From: an uncultured Eubacterium sp.
Lineage (GTDB): Bacteria > Bacillota > Clostridia > Peptostreptococcales > Anaerovoracaceae
Direction of reading: 5' to 3'
NCBI GenBank assembly: GCA_900542385.1
Contig: UQNP01000059.1
Coordinates: 1-9,936 of the forward strand
Length of the DNA stretch: 9,936 nucleotides
This document shows positions 1 through 8,002 of this stretch, in pieces. The notes beneath the pieces are model-generated. The model saw only the letters and a program-made list of their open reading frames with translations. It searched no databases and was not told where the DNA came from. The position numbers were made by a program, and so were the translations under genes. How positions within the stretch are numbered: the stretch's first letter is position 1; every line of letters begins with the position of its first letter.

Positions 1-146
1 CCTTCATCTTCATATATGGTAATTCTTTGTTTCATATCATCCGGGAATTTGGCGTTTATATATTTTCGGCACATTTCTATCTGATTTTCAGTGCTTTCTC
101 CTTTGCCTGTATATACGGACTTTCGGCTGTATATGAAAAAATTCAA
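1..146 (-). CDS. Serine recombinase (large serine integrase type), N-terminal part, cut by window edge
   Basis: This is the 5' end of a site-specific serine recombinase gene that runs off the left edge; 48 full codons are visible. The translation begins MNFFIYSRKSVYTGKGEST and continues with ENQIEMCRKYI and ITIYEDE. YSRKS near the N-terminus is the resolvase/invertase catalytic signature, with Arg8 and the nucleophile Ser10. SxENQIEMC and YEDEG are the usual following blocks of the large serine integrases found in phages and conjugative elements. I chose the TTG at 144-146 because AAAGG lies about 10 bases upstream and family members begin only a few residues before the IYSR block. An in-frame ATG at 162-164 would add six residues but has no ribosome binding site. 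Whether the rest of the gene is intact, and whether it belongs to a prophage, an integrative element or a DNA-inversion switch, cannot be seen. Confidence 0.85.
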   Translation of the reverse strand, partial: MNFFIYSRKSVYTGKGESTENQIEMCRKYINAKFPDDMKQRITIYEDE

Positions 147-196
147 AGAATCACATCCTTTCATAATGGGAGGCAAAGCGCCACTTGCATGGGAAA

Positions 197-224
197 ATTT
201 TATTCCGCGTATTTTTATATCCAA
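197..224 (-). promoter_or_regulatory. Possible promoter of the serine recombinase gene
   Basis: On the minus strand TTGGAT (219-224) and TAAAAT (197-202) are separated by 16 bases, about 50 bases upstream of the TTG start. The match to a housekeeping sigma promoter is moderate and the region is AT-rich, so this may be chance. No convincing terminator for the collagen-like gene is visible between 147 and 250, so read-through from that gene into the recombinase is possible. Confidence 0.35.
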
Positions 225-250
225 ATACTATGGATCCGGGATGCAGTATA

Positions 251-1180
<930 letters not shown>

Positions 1181-1220
1181 TTATAGATATAAAGACTGTC
1201 GTGATACAGCCTTCTTATTT

Positions 1221-1258
1221 AATATATTGTGATGAAAGTAATAAGGTGAATATATTGT
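1221..1258. repeat. Direct repeat AATATATTGT x2 upstream of the collagen-like gene
   Basis: AATATATTGT occurs at 1221-1230 and again at 1249-1258, 28 bases apart start to start. The pair lies in the 115-base gap between the glycosyltransferase stop and the collagen-like gene start. Each copy contains the self-complementary core AATATATT. They could be regulator sites or -10-like elements, but AT-rich spacer sequence can give such pairs by chance. No clear sigma-A or sporulation sigma promoter could be assigned here, and no terminator is visible in the gap. Confidence 0.4.
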
Positions 1259-1280
1259 TTGCAGGACTTTGTTTCAGATT

Positions 1281-2360
1281 TTATTTTTTTGTTTCGAGAG
1301 TTTTGAAGAACTGGAGATTTGATTTATAGGCTGGAGAATCAGGCCTGTATTTGCCTGCCATATCGTTGCATTCCTTTGAGTTTTTGAGATCCCCGAGATG
1401 ATAGTAGCATACGCAAAGCTGGATATAAGGTGTATATCCGTAGCAGTCCCGTGAAATAAAAGCTCCTGATTTTTCGTCGATTGGGATCTTTAAAGCCGTT
1501 TTGTACCAGAAAAGGGATATGGAATATTTCTTTTCGCTTAAAAAAATATTGCCTATTTCGCAGCATATTTCGGCGCGGGGAGCATCAAAAGTAAAAGACT
1601 TGAAGAGACTCAAAAGGGCATCTGGAATATTCCCGGCAGCCCTATAACAAAATGAAAGTATTTTACACGCTTCTATTTTGTTTTCTGACCAGCCGTCCTT
1701 TTTTGCAAGGAAGCGCAGCAGACATAAAATCGCTTCGCTGTATCTTGAGTTGTAGTAGAGTTCGCGGCCGTAATAGAATAAATCTCTGGAGGTCATTGAT
1801 TCTCCGCATGATATTTGCTTTTCGTATATTTTAAGATTTCTGTCGGTGTATGAAGTTTTCACAGATCTGTGAAGTATGGGAGAATCTAGGTATATGGCAT
1901 TGGACGTGACCTGCATGGATTCGTGGACACGGCCTTTCCATGTGAAGTTTTTTTCTCTTTTTACGATGCGTTCCCTATAATAGGAAAAAACAGGGCGGTC
2001 TTTTTCGTCAAATGACGTATGATAGGGCATCATTACAGCATCGGCGGATTCAAAGCCGCGGTTTTTCAGGTCAATGAAGTCTTTTTTCCCTTCCTGTGAA
2101 AACACGTCGTCTGCGTCCATCCACATGATATAGTCTTTAGAAGCTTTTGAAAAAGAAAAGTTCCTGGCGGCGGAAAAATCATCTGCCCACGGAAAATGAT
2201 ATATTTTATCGGTATACTTTTCGGCGATTTTTTCAGTTGAGTCATCGCTTCCCGTATCGACTATGATGATTTCGTCTACGAGATCCCATACGCTGCCAAG
2301 ACATCTGTCCAGTGTTTTTTCTTCGTTTTTTACTATCATACATAAACTTATCGCAGTCAT
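1281..2360 (-). CDS. Family 2 glycosyltransferase with TPR-like C-terminal half
   Basis: This 359-residue protein starts with a GT-A glycosyltransferase domain (about residues 1-165). SLCMIVKNEE (5-14) and IIIVDTGSDDSTEKIA (31-46) form the nucleotide-binding half, ADDFSAARN (59-67) follows, and MDADD (81-85) carries the DxD-type metal/nucleotide-sugar motif. Residues about 190-345 are helical with paired Tyr/Leu/Ala patterns, such as FYYGRELYYNSRYSEAI, like tetratricopeptide repeats. The layout matches cytoplasmic TPR-containing GT2 enzymes of the SunS-like type that glycosylate peptides or surface polymers. I chose the ATG at 2358-2360 because AGAGAGG lies 9 bases upstream; an in-frame TTG at 2406-2408 lacks such a site. 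The collagen-like gene follows 115 bases downstream in the same direction, so that protein is the obvious candidate acceptor (inference). The sugar donor cannot be read from sequence. Confidence 0.87.
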   Translation of the reverse strand: MTAISLCMIVKNEEKTLDRCLGSVWDLVDEIIIVDTGSDDSTEKIAEKYTDKIYHFPWADDFSAARNFSFSKASKDYIMWMDADDVFSQEGKKDFIDLKNRGFESADAVMMPYHTSFDEKDRPVFSYYRERIVKREKNFTWKGRVHESMQVTSNAIYLDSPILHRSVKTSYTDRNLKIYEKQISCGESMTSRDLFYYGRELYYNSRYSEAILCLLRFLAKKDGWSENKIEACKILSFCYRAAGNIPDALLSLFKSFTFDAPRAEICCEIGNIFLSEKKYSISLFWYKTALKIPIDEKSGAFISRDCYGYTPYIQLCVCYYHLGDLKNSKECNDMAGKYRPDSPAYKSNLQFFKTLETKK

Positions 2361-2509
2361 TTTCACATTCCTCTCTGAAAAAACTGTTTCCGATACAAAG
2401 TGGCGCAAAGCCGCCTGTTAAAAATAGAAAGATGATACAGCATGATTATGTATGAATGATAGCAAATAGATAATTATGGAAAAACATGGATATTTTTGGA
2501 AGGAACGTA

Positions 2510-2538
2510 TTGACCGTCTGATATACCAATGGTAGAAT
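2510..2538 (+). promoter_or_regulatory. Promoter of the CoA-transferase gene
   Basis: TTGACC (2510-2515) and TAGAAT (2533-2538) are separated by exactly 17 bases, a near-consensus housekeeping sigma promoter. Transcription would start near 2545, giving a leader of about 65 bases before the ATG at 2610. The rest of 2361-2509 holds no gene I can support. A divergent promoter for the glycosyltransferase must lie there but could not be assigned confidently. Confidence 0.8.
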
Positions 2539-2548
2539 ATCTTGGTAT
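2523..2548. promoter_or_regulatory. Inverted repeat ATACCAA-N12-TTGGTAT over the -10 box, candidate operator
   Basis: ATACCAA at 2523-2529 is the exact reverse complement of TTGGTAT at 2542-2548. The 12-base spacer contains the -10 hexamer TAGAAT, so a dimeric protein bound here would cover the -10 region and transcription start of the CoA-transferase promoter. The two-fold symmetry and placement suggest a repressor site. The binding protein is unknown, and the motif is not one I recognise as Rex, CodY or CcpA. Confidence 0.5.
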
Positions 2549-2609
2549 CACTTTGAAATACAAGTGTCTGAAAGATGTTTATGTGTTTTGTTGAAAAAGG
2601 AGACTGCAA

Positions 2610-3950
2610 ATGAGTGTTGAACAGGAGTACAGAGAAAAGCTGACTACGCCTGAGAAAGCGGTCAGCGTTGTAAAGTCAGGAGATTGGGTCGATTACGGGT
2701 GGTGCTGCGGCACGCCGTGTGCTTTGGATAAAGCGCTTGCAGACAGATCAGAAGAACTTGAAGATGTGAATGTAAGAGGAGGAATACTTCTTTGGGAACC
2801 GGAAATATTTAAAGTCAAAGATACGGCTTCGCATTTTTCATGGAATTCGTGGCATATGAGCGGCATAGAAAGAAAAGCTGTTGACAAGGGCTTTTCATAT
2901 TATATCCCAATGAGATTTTCCGAGATACCTAAATATTACAGAGAGCATATAGGACATGTAGATGTTGTTATGATACAGGTCGCTCCTATGGATAAATACG
3001 GATATTTCAACTTCGGACCAAATACATCGCATTTGTCGGCGTTGTGCGACGTTGCGGATACGATAATAGTTGAAGTAAATGAAAAAATGCCGAGATGTCT
3101 GGGCGGATTTGAAGAAGGAATCCACGTATCCGATGTTGATTTCATAGTAGAGGGAGACAATCCTGAGATAGGAGAGCTGGGTGCAGGAGCCCCCGCTACA
3201 GAAGTGGATGAGAAAGTAGCAAGACTTATAATAGATGAAATACCAAACGGCGCATGCCTTCAGATGGGTATAGGAGCGATGCCTAATGCAGTAGGCGCTA
3301 TGATAGCTGATTCAGATCTGAAGGACCTTGGAGTACATACCGAGATGTATATAGATGCGTTTGTTGATATAGCTAAAAACGGAAAGATAACGGGACTGAA
3401 GAAATCCATCGATAAAGGACGCCAGACGTATTCATTCGCAGCAGGAACAAAAAAACTGTATGACTATATCGACAATAATCCTGAATGTATGAGCGCTCCT
3501 ATCGACTATACCAATTCTATAGATAAGATAGCCGCAATAGACAATTTCATTTCAATAAATAACATAGTGGATATAGATCTGTACGGACAGGCCAATGCGG
3601 AAAGCGCAGGAACAAGACATATAAGCGGCTCCGGAGGACAGCTTGACTTTGTACTCGGCGCCTACCTGTCTAAAGGAGGCAAGAGCTTCCTCTGCTGTTC
3701 TTCGACGTTTAAATCAAAGGACGGCAAAGTTCATTCAAGAATACGTCCTACACTGGCTGATGGGTCTGTAGTGACCGACACAAGAACCAGCGTACATTAT
3801 ATCGTTACAGAGTACGGAAAAGTTTGTCTCAAGGGAATGTCTGCATGGGAAAGAGCTGAAGCATTGATAAATATAGCTCATCCTGATTTCAGAGAAGAGC
3901 TGATAAAAGAAGCTGAAAAAATGAAAATATGGAGAAGATCAAATAAATAA
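2610..3950 (+). CDS. Acetyl-CoA hydrolase/transferase family CoA-transferase (butyryl-CoA:acetate or 4-hydroxybutyrate CoA-transferase type)
   Basis: This 446-residue cytosolic enzyme moves CoA between an acyl-CoA and a carboxylate, typically acetate, through a glutamyl-CoA intermediate. The length fits the butyryl-CoA:acetate / 4-hydroxybutyrate CoA-transferase group. Visible family blocks are [10 protein letters not shown] (219-228), the catalytic Glu245 in [31 protein letters not shown] (340-359) in the CoA-binding region, and [17 protein letters not shown] (376-392). AAGGAG sits 7 bases before the ATG. The gene has its own promoter and terminator and lies directly upstream of the 2-oxoacid oxidoreductase operon. 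It could therefore turn acyl-CoA made there, or butyryl-CoA from elsewhere, into free acid plus acetyl-CoA. The exact substrate cannot be assigned from motifs. A pure acetyl-CoA hydrolase is less likely given the anaerobic context. Confidence 0.9.
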   Translation: MSVEQEYREKLTTPEKAVSVVKSGDWVDYGWCCGTPCALDKALADRSEELEDVNVRGGILLWEPEIFKVKDTASHFSWNSWHMSGIERKAVDKGFSYYIPMRFSEIPKYYREHIGHVDVVMIQVAPMDKYGYFNFGPNTSHLSALCDVADTIIVEVNEKMPRCLGGFEEGIHVSDVDFIVEGDNPEIGELGAGAPATEVDEKVARLIIDEIPNGACLQMGIGAMPNAVGAMIADSDLKDLGVHTEMYIDAFVDIAKNGKITGLKKSIDKGRQTYSFAAGTKKLYDYIDNNPECMSAPIDYTNSIDKIAAIDNFISINNIVDIDLYGQANAESAGTRHISGSGGQLDFVLGAYLSKGGKSFLCCSSTFKSKDGKVHSRIRPTLADGSVVTDTRTSVHYIVTEYGKVCLKGMSAWERAEALINIAHPDFREELIKEAEKMKIWRRSNK

Positions 3951-3962
3951 TAAACACAAATT

Positions 3963-4004
3963 AAAATCCCCTGATTGGTTGTAAAAACCAAAGGGGATTT
4001 TTTT
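3963..4004 (+). terminator. Rho-independent terminator after the CoA-transferase
   Basis: AAAATCCCC (3963-3971) pairs with GGGGATTTT (3993-4001), and inside that TTGGTT (3975-3980) pairs with AACCAA (3986-3991). The result is a long, slightly bulged stem followed by a run of T. It starts 13 bases after the stop codon and separates this gene from the operon that follows. Confidence 0.93.
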
Positions 4005-4060
4005 ATGTTCCTTTTGAATATTGATCTGCATATAAATTTTAGTTTAAAAAGTGTTTTTTG

Positions 4061-4091
4061 TGTCGCAAATGCAAAGAAAATGTTATATAAT
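4061..4091 (+). promoter_or_regulatory. Probable extended -10 promoter of the oxidoreductase operon
   Basis: TGTTATATAAT (4081-4091) contains an extended -10 (TG-N-TATATA, 4081-4089) and, shifted by two bases, a perfect TATAAT (4086-4091). The -35 is poor: TGTCGC at 4061-4066 is 17 bases upstream of TATATA. Weak -35 elements are tolerated by extended -10 promoters, but the poor match also suggests an activator. The leader to the first start codon would be about 70 bases and shows no riboswitch-like structure that I can recognise. Confidence 0.55.
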
Positions 4092-4168
4092 AGTCCATGT
4101 CGACAAATTTTGAGGTAAAAAACGATTTTGGAGACAAAAACATAAGCCCAGGAAAAGGAGTGAGAATA

Positions 4169-4387
4169 TTGGCCAAAGCAAAAGTAGTGATAAAAAAGGA
4201 CAGGTGTAAAGGCTGTGAACTTTGCATATCGGTTTGTCCTAAAAATATATTAGCCATAGACGACACTGAAGTGAATGCAAACGGCTATCACGCTGTATCG
4301 GTCGTAAATGAAGACGAATGTATAGCGTGTGCAAGCTGCGGACTTATGTGTCCGGACGGAGCAATAAACATATATAAGGAGCAATAA
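4169..4387 (+). CDS. vorD: 2-oxoacid:ferredoxin oxidoreductase, ferredoxin-like delta subunit
   Basis: This small 72-residue 2x[4Fe-4S] protein is the electron-carrying subunit of a four-subunit 2-oxoacid:ferredoxin oxidoreductase. Two cluster motifs are complete: C13-x2-C16-x2-C19-x3-C23-P and C51-x2-C54-x2-C57-x3-C61-P. I chose the TTG at 4169 because AAGGAG ends 8 bases upstream and the resulting protein (MAKAKVVIKKDRCKGCELC) has the usual delta-subunit length. An upstream in-frame ATG at 4097 would lie almost at the predicted transcription start and add 24 unconserved residues, and GTG at 4160 overlaps the ribosome binding site. It is the first gene of the operon and ends one base before the alpha subunit start, whose ribosome binding site (AAGGAG, 4377-4382) lies inside this gene. 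It could also be named korD. Confidence 0.9.
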   Translation: MAKAKVVIKKDRCKGCELCISVCPKNILAIDDTEVNANGYHAVSVVNEDECIACASCGLMCPDGAINIYKEQ

Positions 4388-4388
4388 T

Positions 4389-5474
4389 ATGAGTACATCT
4401 GAAAAAAGACTGATGAAGGGAAATGAAGCATTTGCTATCGCAGCCATAAGAAGCGGCTGCAGATTTTATTTCGGATATCCGATAACACCACAAAACGAGA
4501 TCCCGGAGTATATGTCGAGAGAACTGGCAAAAGCAGGGGGATCGTTCATACAGGCGGAAAGTGAACTGGCAGCCATAAACATGGCGTACGGAGCGGCAGC
4601 CGCAGGAGGAAGAGTTCTGCTGTCTTCGTCATCTCCGGGAATAGCTCTGATGCAGGAAGGTCTGTCTATAATATCTTCCGTGCAGCTTCCTTTAGTACTT
4701 CTGAATGTAATGCGAGGAGGTCCTGGTATAGGTACGATACAGCCGTCGCAGGCGGACTACAATCAGGTGACGCGCGGAGGAGGAAACGGAGATTATCACA
4801 TCATAGTGTATGCGCCGAGTTCGATACAGGAAGCTGTTGATATGATAGGAAAAGCTTACGAAGTGGCTGATGAATACAGGAATCCTGTTATCGTAGCGGT
4901 AGACGGCATGATCGGACAGATGATGGAGCCTGTGGTGCTTCCTGAAGACAAGGGCGGTATGAAAGAAGAAGACATACCTGAGAGCAAGCCGTGGGCGCTT
5001 ACGGGACATAAAAATAAGAGAGACAGGAACGTTCTCAAATCATTGCAGCTTAAACAGGAGCTTCTCGAAGAAGAGATAAACGAGTACTGGCCTAAATATG
5101 AAAAGGCTGAAAGAGAATTGCCGGAATACGATGCGAGAAATCTTGAAAATGCAGAAGTCGTGTTCGTATCCTACGGCTCTACGGCACGTGTCGTGATAGA
5201 AGCCATGGAAATATTGAAAGAGGAAGGCATAGAGACGGGACTTCTACGCCCTAAGACTCTCTGGCCGTTCCCGTATAAAGCTTTTGATGAGCTTGGTCCT
5301 AACGTAAAGAAGGTTATATCCGTGGAGTTATCCAAAGGACAGATGATATACGATGTCAGGCTTGCGGTAAACGGAAAATTTGATGTGGATCTTATAAACC
5401 GCGTGGGCGGAATGCTTTTGAGTCCGGCGGAAATAGCGGAAAGAACTAAGGAGCTTATAGGAGGCGTAGAATAG
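4389..5474 (+). CDS. vorB: 2-oxoacid:ferredoxin oxidoreductase alpha subunit, VorB type
   Basis: This 361-residue alpha subunit belongs to an enzyme that oxidatively decarboxylates a 2-oxoacid to acyl-CoA while reducing ferredoxin. The N-terminal pyrimidine-binding domain of the thiamine diphosphate fold shows GNEAFAIAAIRSGCRFYFGY (11-30), then PITPQNEIPEYM, and QAESELAAINMAYGAAAAGG (55-74) with the conserved Glu. The C-terminal transketolase-like domain II includes VVFVSYGSTARVV (257-269) and GLLRPKTLWPFP (284-295). The GYPITPQNEIPEYMS form and the length match the VorB group (3-methyl-2-oxobutanoate oxidation) better than pyruvate oxidoreductase fusions. KorA (2-oxoglutarate) cannot be excluded without alignment. 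The stop codon TAG is followed immediately by the ATG of the beta subunit, so the two are probably translationally coupled. Confidence 0.92.
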   Translation: MSTSEKRLMKGNEAFAIAAIRSGCRFYFGYPITPQNEIPEYMSRELAKAGGSFIQAESELAAINMAYGAAAAGGRVLLSSSSPGIALMQEGLSIISSVQLPLVLLNVMRGGPGIGTIQPSQADYNQVTRGGGNGDYHIIVYAPSSIQEAVDMIGKAYEVADEYRNPVIVAVDGMIGQMMEPVVLPEDKGGMKEEDIPESKPWALTGHKNKRDRNVLKSLQLKQELLEEEINEYWPKYEKAERELPEYDARNLENAEVVFVSYGSTARVVIEAMEILKEEGIETGLLRPKTLWPFPYKAFDELGPNVKKVISVELSKGQMIYDVRLAVNGKFDVDLINRVGGMLLSPAEIAERTKELIGGVE

Positions 5475-6221
5475 ATGAAACCTGTTTTTGAATATACAAA
5501 GGGCATGCGTGAGATGACTACGAGTTACTGCCCGGGATGCACTCACGGGATCGCCCACAGACTTATAATGGAAGTTCTTGAAGAAAAAAATGCACTGGGG
5601 AATGCTATAGGAGTTTCCCCGGTAGGATGCTCGATAGTAGCGCATCAGTACATGAATGTAGATATGATGGAATCTCCTCACGGAAGAGCGCCGGCGGTAG
5701 CGTCGGGCATAAAGAGAGTACATCCTGATACGTACGTGTTTACATATCAGGGGGACGGCGATTTGGCGTCAATAGGTACCGGAGAGATAATACATGCGGC
5801 TGAAAGAGGAGAGAAATTCTGTACATTTTTTATAAATAACGCTATATTCGGCATGACAGGTGGCCAGATGGCGCCTACTACGCTTGTGGGACAGAAAACT
5901 ACGACCAGCGTGAACGGAAGAGATATAAACCAGGCGGGAAAGCCTCTGAGAATATCTGAAATGATCTCAACTATAGATGGCGCCGTATATGTGGAAAGAG
6001 TTTCGCTTCATACACCGGCGGAAGTGAGAAAAGCAAAAAAAGCTGTAAGAAAAGCTTTTGAAGTGCAGGAAAAGAAACTGGGGTTTGCGTTCGTGGAATT
6101 CCTTTCAACTTGTCCTACCAACTGGGGAGTTTCTCCTGTAGGTGCATTGGATTTCATAAAAGAAAAGATGATACCGTATTATCCTGTAAAGAAGTTCAAG
6201 ACGGTCGAGGAGGTAGAGTGA
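5475..6221 (+). CDS. vorA: 2-oxoacid:ferredoxin oxidoreductase beta subunit (thiamine diphosphate-binding)
   Basis: This 248-residue beta subunit binds thiamine diphosphate and the proximal [4Fe-4S] cluster. The cofactor motif is clear: GDGDLASIGTGE (93-104) followed by INNAIFGMTGGQMAPTT (120-136), the GDG-x(about 26)-NN pattern with Mg2+ ligands. Cys19 and Cys22 in CPGC, Cys52 in VGCS and Cys213 in STCPTNWG are the four expected cluster ligands, and all are present. AGGAGG lies 10 bases upstream of the ATG, inside the alpha gene, and there is no gap between the two reading frames. Its length (about 250 residues) is normal for KorB/VorA-type separate beta subunits. The substrate cannot be fixed from these motifs alone. 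Confidence 0.92.
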   Translation: MKPVFEYTKGMREMTTSYCPGCTHGIAHRLIMEVLEEKNALGNAIGVSPVGCSIVAHQYMNVDMMESPHGRAPAVASGIKRVHPDTYVFTYQGDGDLASIGTGEIIHAAERGEKFCTFFINNAIFGMTGGQMAPTTLVGQKTTTSVNGRDINQAGKPLRISEMISTIDGAVYVERVSLHTPAEVRKAKKAVRKAFEVQEKKLGFAFVEFLSTCPTNWGVSPVGALDFIKEKMIPYYPVKKFKTVEEVE

Positions 6222-6222
6222 T

Positions 6223-6756
6223 ATGGCGGCAAAAAGAATGCTCCTGGCGGGATTCGGCGGACAGGGAGTCCTCCTTATAGGCCAGATGATAGCGTACAGC
6301 GCAATGTATGAAAATAAGGAAGTAACATGGATGCCGTCATACGGCCCGGAGATGAGAGGCGGGACTGCGAACTGCACTGTCGTAGTATCGGATAAACCGA
6401 TAGCCTCACCTCTTCCAAGCTCCTACGACGTACTTCTGGCGATGAATAAAGTGTCACTGGATAAATATATAGATCAGCTTGAGCCGGGTGGAGATCTGTT
6501 TATAAATTCATCTATAATAGATTCAAAACCGAATCGAAGCGATATAAATGTATATTATGTGGATACTATAGGTATCGCAGAAGAAAAGATCGGAAGTGAA
6601 AAATCAGCAAACATGGTAATGCTCGGAGCTATAATAAGGAAGACACATGTTGTTGATATGGACACTATGAAGAAAACTTTCGAAAAAACGATGACGGGCA
6701 AAAAAGCAAAATTCATAGAGCCGAATATGCAGGCTCTCGGAGCTTGGGAAGGCTGA
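6223..6756 (+). CDS. vorC: 2-oxoacid:ferredoxin oxidoreductase gamma subunit
   Basis: This 177-residue gamma subunit completes the four-subunit oxidoreductase and helps form the CoA-binding/catalytic domain. The N-terminus has the signature GFGGQGVLLIGQ (10-21), and residues 38-47 show PSYGPEMRGG, both typical of the POR/KOR gamma family. SANMVMLGA (128-136) is the third conserved block. The start codon lies one base after the beta-subunit TGA and is preceded by GAGGAGGT 8 bases upstream. The delta-alpha-beta-gamma order is the common KorDABC/VorDBAC arrangement in Clostridia. The last bases of this gene contain the GGGAAGG ribosome binding site of the P-loop ATPase gene that follows. Confidence 0.92.
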   Translation: MAAKRMLLAGFGGQGVLLIGQMIAYSAMYENKEVTWMPSYGPEMRGGTANCTVVVSDKPIASPLPSSYDVLLAMNKVSLDKYIDQLEPGGDLFINSSIIDSKPNRSDINVYYVDTIGIAEEKIGSEKSANMVMLGAIIRKTHVVDMDTMKKTFEKTMTGKKAKFIEPNMQALGAWEG

Positions 6757-6758
6757 TC

Positions 6759-7448
6759 ATGGGAAGAACTATATTGGTGCTGGGACATTACGGCAGCGGA
6801 AAGACGGAGTTTTCGGTAAATTATGCTATGTATATGAAAGAAAGACGAGAAAATGTTGCTCTTTTAGACTTTGACATAGCCAATCCGTATTTCAGAAGCC
6901 GTGAACGGCAGCAGATGCTTGAAGCGGCGGGGATAGACGTATATTTCAATGAATACGGATATGATATAGCAGAAGATCTGCCCGCTATAACTGCAAAAGT
7001 CAGAGCGCCTCTTGAAAACAGCAGCTATGATACCATTGCCGATGTCGGAGGCAATGACAGCGGTGCCAGGATAATCAACCAGTTCAGAAAGTATTTTGAG
7101 AAAGAGGATACTGAAAGGTATCTGGTGGTGAATGCCAACAGATTCGAGACCGATAATGCCGAGGGCATCAGGTTTCACCTCGAGCATATAGAAGAAGAAA
7201 TACAGTTGAACATAAACGGACTTATCAACAATACTCATATGCTGACGGAAACGACGGCAGATGATATAATAAAAGGGTATGAACTGTGCTGCGAGATCTC
7301 AGAGCAAAGGGATATCCCGATAGTTTTCAATACATGTGTGAAGCCGCTTGAATCAGAACTCAGAGACAGGACGAAGCATATAAAAGACTTTCGCATATTT
7401 CCGATGACGCTTAAAATGAGACCGACGTGGCTGGATGTTAAGATATGA
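6759..7448 (+). CDS. P-loop ATPase (MinD/CobQ-like SIMIBI class), oxidoreductase-associated, function unknown
   Basis: This 229-residue cytosolic NTPase opens with a Walker A loop, GHYGSGKTE (9-17). LLDFDIANPYFR (35-46) sits where SIMIBI-class ATPases (MinD, ArsA, CobQ-like) have their switch I Asp, and IADVGGNDSG (93-102) resembles the DxxG Walker B/switch II. INNTHMLTETT (156-166) is a further conserved-looking block, possibly base recognition. It lacks the second Lys of the deviant Walker A of MinD. The ATG at 6759 follows GGGAAGG by 6 bases and the gamma-subunit stop by two, so it is tightly coupled to the oxidoreductase genes. An upstream in-frame TTG at 6744 lies inside the previous gene and is less likely. 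Roles in cluster or cofactor loading, or in metabolic control, are only guesses from context. I do not know a characterised homologue. Confidence 0.85.
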   Translation: MGRTILVLGHYGSGKTEFSVNYAMYMKERRENVALLDFDIANPYFRSRERQQMLEAAGIDVYFNEYGYDIAEDLPAITAKVRAPLENSSYDTIADVGGNDSGARIINQFRKYFEKEDTERYLVVNANRFETDNAEGIRFHLEHIEEEIQLNINGLINNTHMLTETTADDIIKGYELCCEISEQRDIPIVFNTCVKPLESELRDRTKHIKDFRIFPMTLKMRPTWLDVKI

Positions 7449-7461
7449 TAAGGAGATAAAT

Positions 7462-7980
7462 ATGGATTTTTTCGAACTGGCACAATCGAGGTATTCCGTA
7501 CGCTCTTTTTCGGACAGAGAAATAGAGCCGGAGAAGATGGAAAAAATTTTGAAAGCCGGGCAGATAGCGCCGACAGCGCTTAATTTTCAGCCTCAAAAGA
7601 TATATATACTCAAAAGCGGCGATGCTATCGAAAAAATACGCTTTCTGACTAAATACGCATATAATGCTCCTGTCGTGCTTTTGGTATGTGAAGACGAAGA
7701 GCTGGCATGGCACAGCAGACAGGATCGAGGATTCAGTTCAGGTCAGATGGATGCAAGCATAGTGTGCACTCACATGATGCTGCAGGCTTGGGCGCTGGGA
7801 ATAGGATCTGTATGGGTAAGAGGATTCAGAGCAGATGAAGTTGCTAAGATGTTCAAGCTGCCTGAGAGCATAAAGCCGGTCTGTCTTCTGCCTATAGGAT
7901 ATCCATCGGAAAAAGCAGAGCCGAATGAAAAGCTCCACAGCACCTACAGGCCTTTGGAAGAAATGGTGAAAGAACTGTAG
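7462..7980 (+). CDS. Nitroreductase-family flavoprotein
   Basis: This 172-residue protein of the nitroreductase/FMN oxidoreductase fold is probably a soluble homodimer using NAD(P)H. RYSVRSFSDREI (10-21) supplies the conserved Arg-Ser FMN phosphate contacts, APTALNFQPQKIYIL (36-50) is the family's APSAxNxQPW-like loop with Phe-Gln-Pro, and LGIGSVWVRGF (112-122) with LLPIGYPSE (142-150) are the C-terminal FMN-binding blocks. It is at the short end of the family and resembles the small enzymes of anaerobes, whose physiological substrates are mostly unknown. The ATG at 7462 is chosen because AAGGAG lies 6 bases upstream; a longer in-frame reading from 7435 would overlap the previous gene and lacks such a site. 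The gap to the ATPase stop is 13 bases, so it is likely co-transcribed with the oxidoreductase. Confidence 0.88.
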   Translation: MDFFELAQSRYSVRSFSDREIEPEKMEKILKAGQIAPTALNFQPQKIYILKSGDAIEKIRFLTKYAYNAPVVLLVCEDEELAWHSRQDRGFSSGQMDASIVCTHMMLQAWALGIGSVWVRGFRADEVAKMFKLPESIKPVCLLPIGYPSEKAEPNEKLHSTYRPLEEMVKEL

Positions 7981-8002
7981 AAAGAGAATATTGGAGAACT
8001 GT

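Noticed and set aside
4097..4168. N-terminal extension of the ferredoxin subunit from the ATG at 4097
   Set aside because: The ATG lies at the predicted transcription start and lacks a ribosome binding site. The 24 added residues resemble no delta-subunit sequence, whereas the TTG at 4169 has AAGGAG at good spacing.
4098..4168. Possible riboswitch or T-box in the leader of the oxidoreductase operon
   Set aside because: The roughly 70-base leader shows no conserved riboswitch core, T-box sequence or terminator hairpin.
5328..5723. Minus-strand open frame of 131 codons across the alpha/beta subunit junction
   Set aside because: It is a shadow of strongly supported plus-strand genes, with no recognisable motif and a composition typical of antisense frames.
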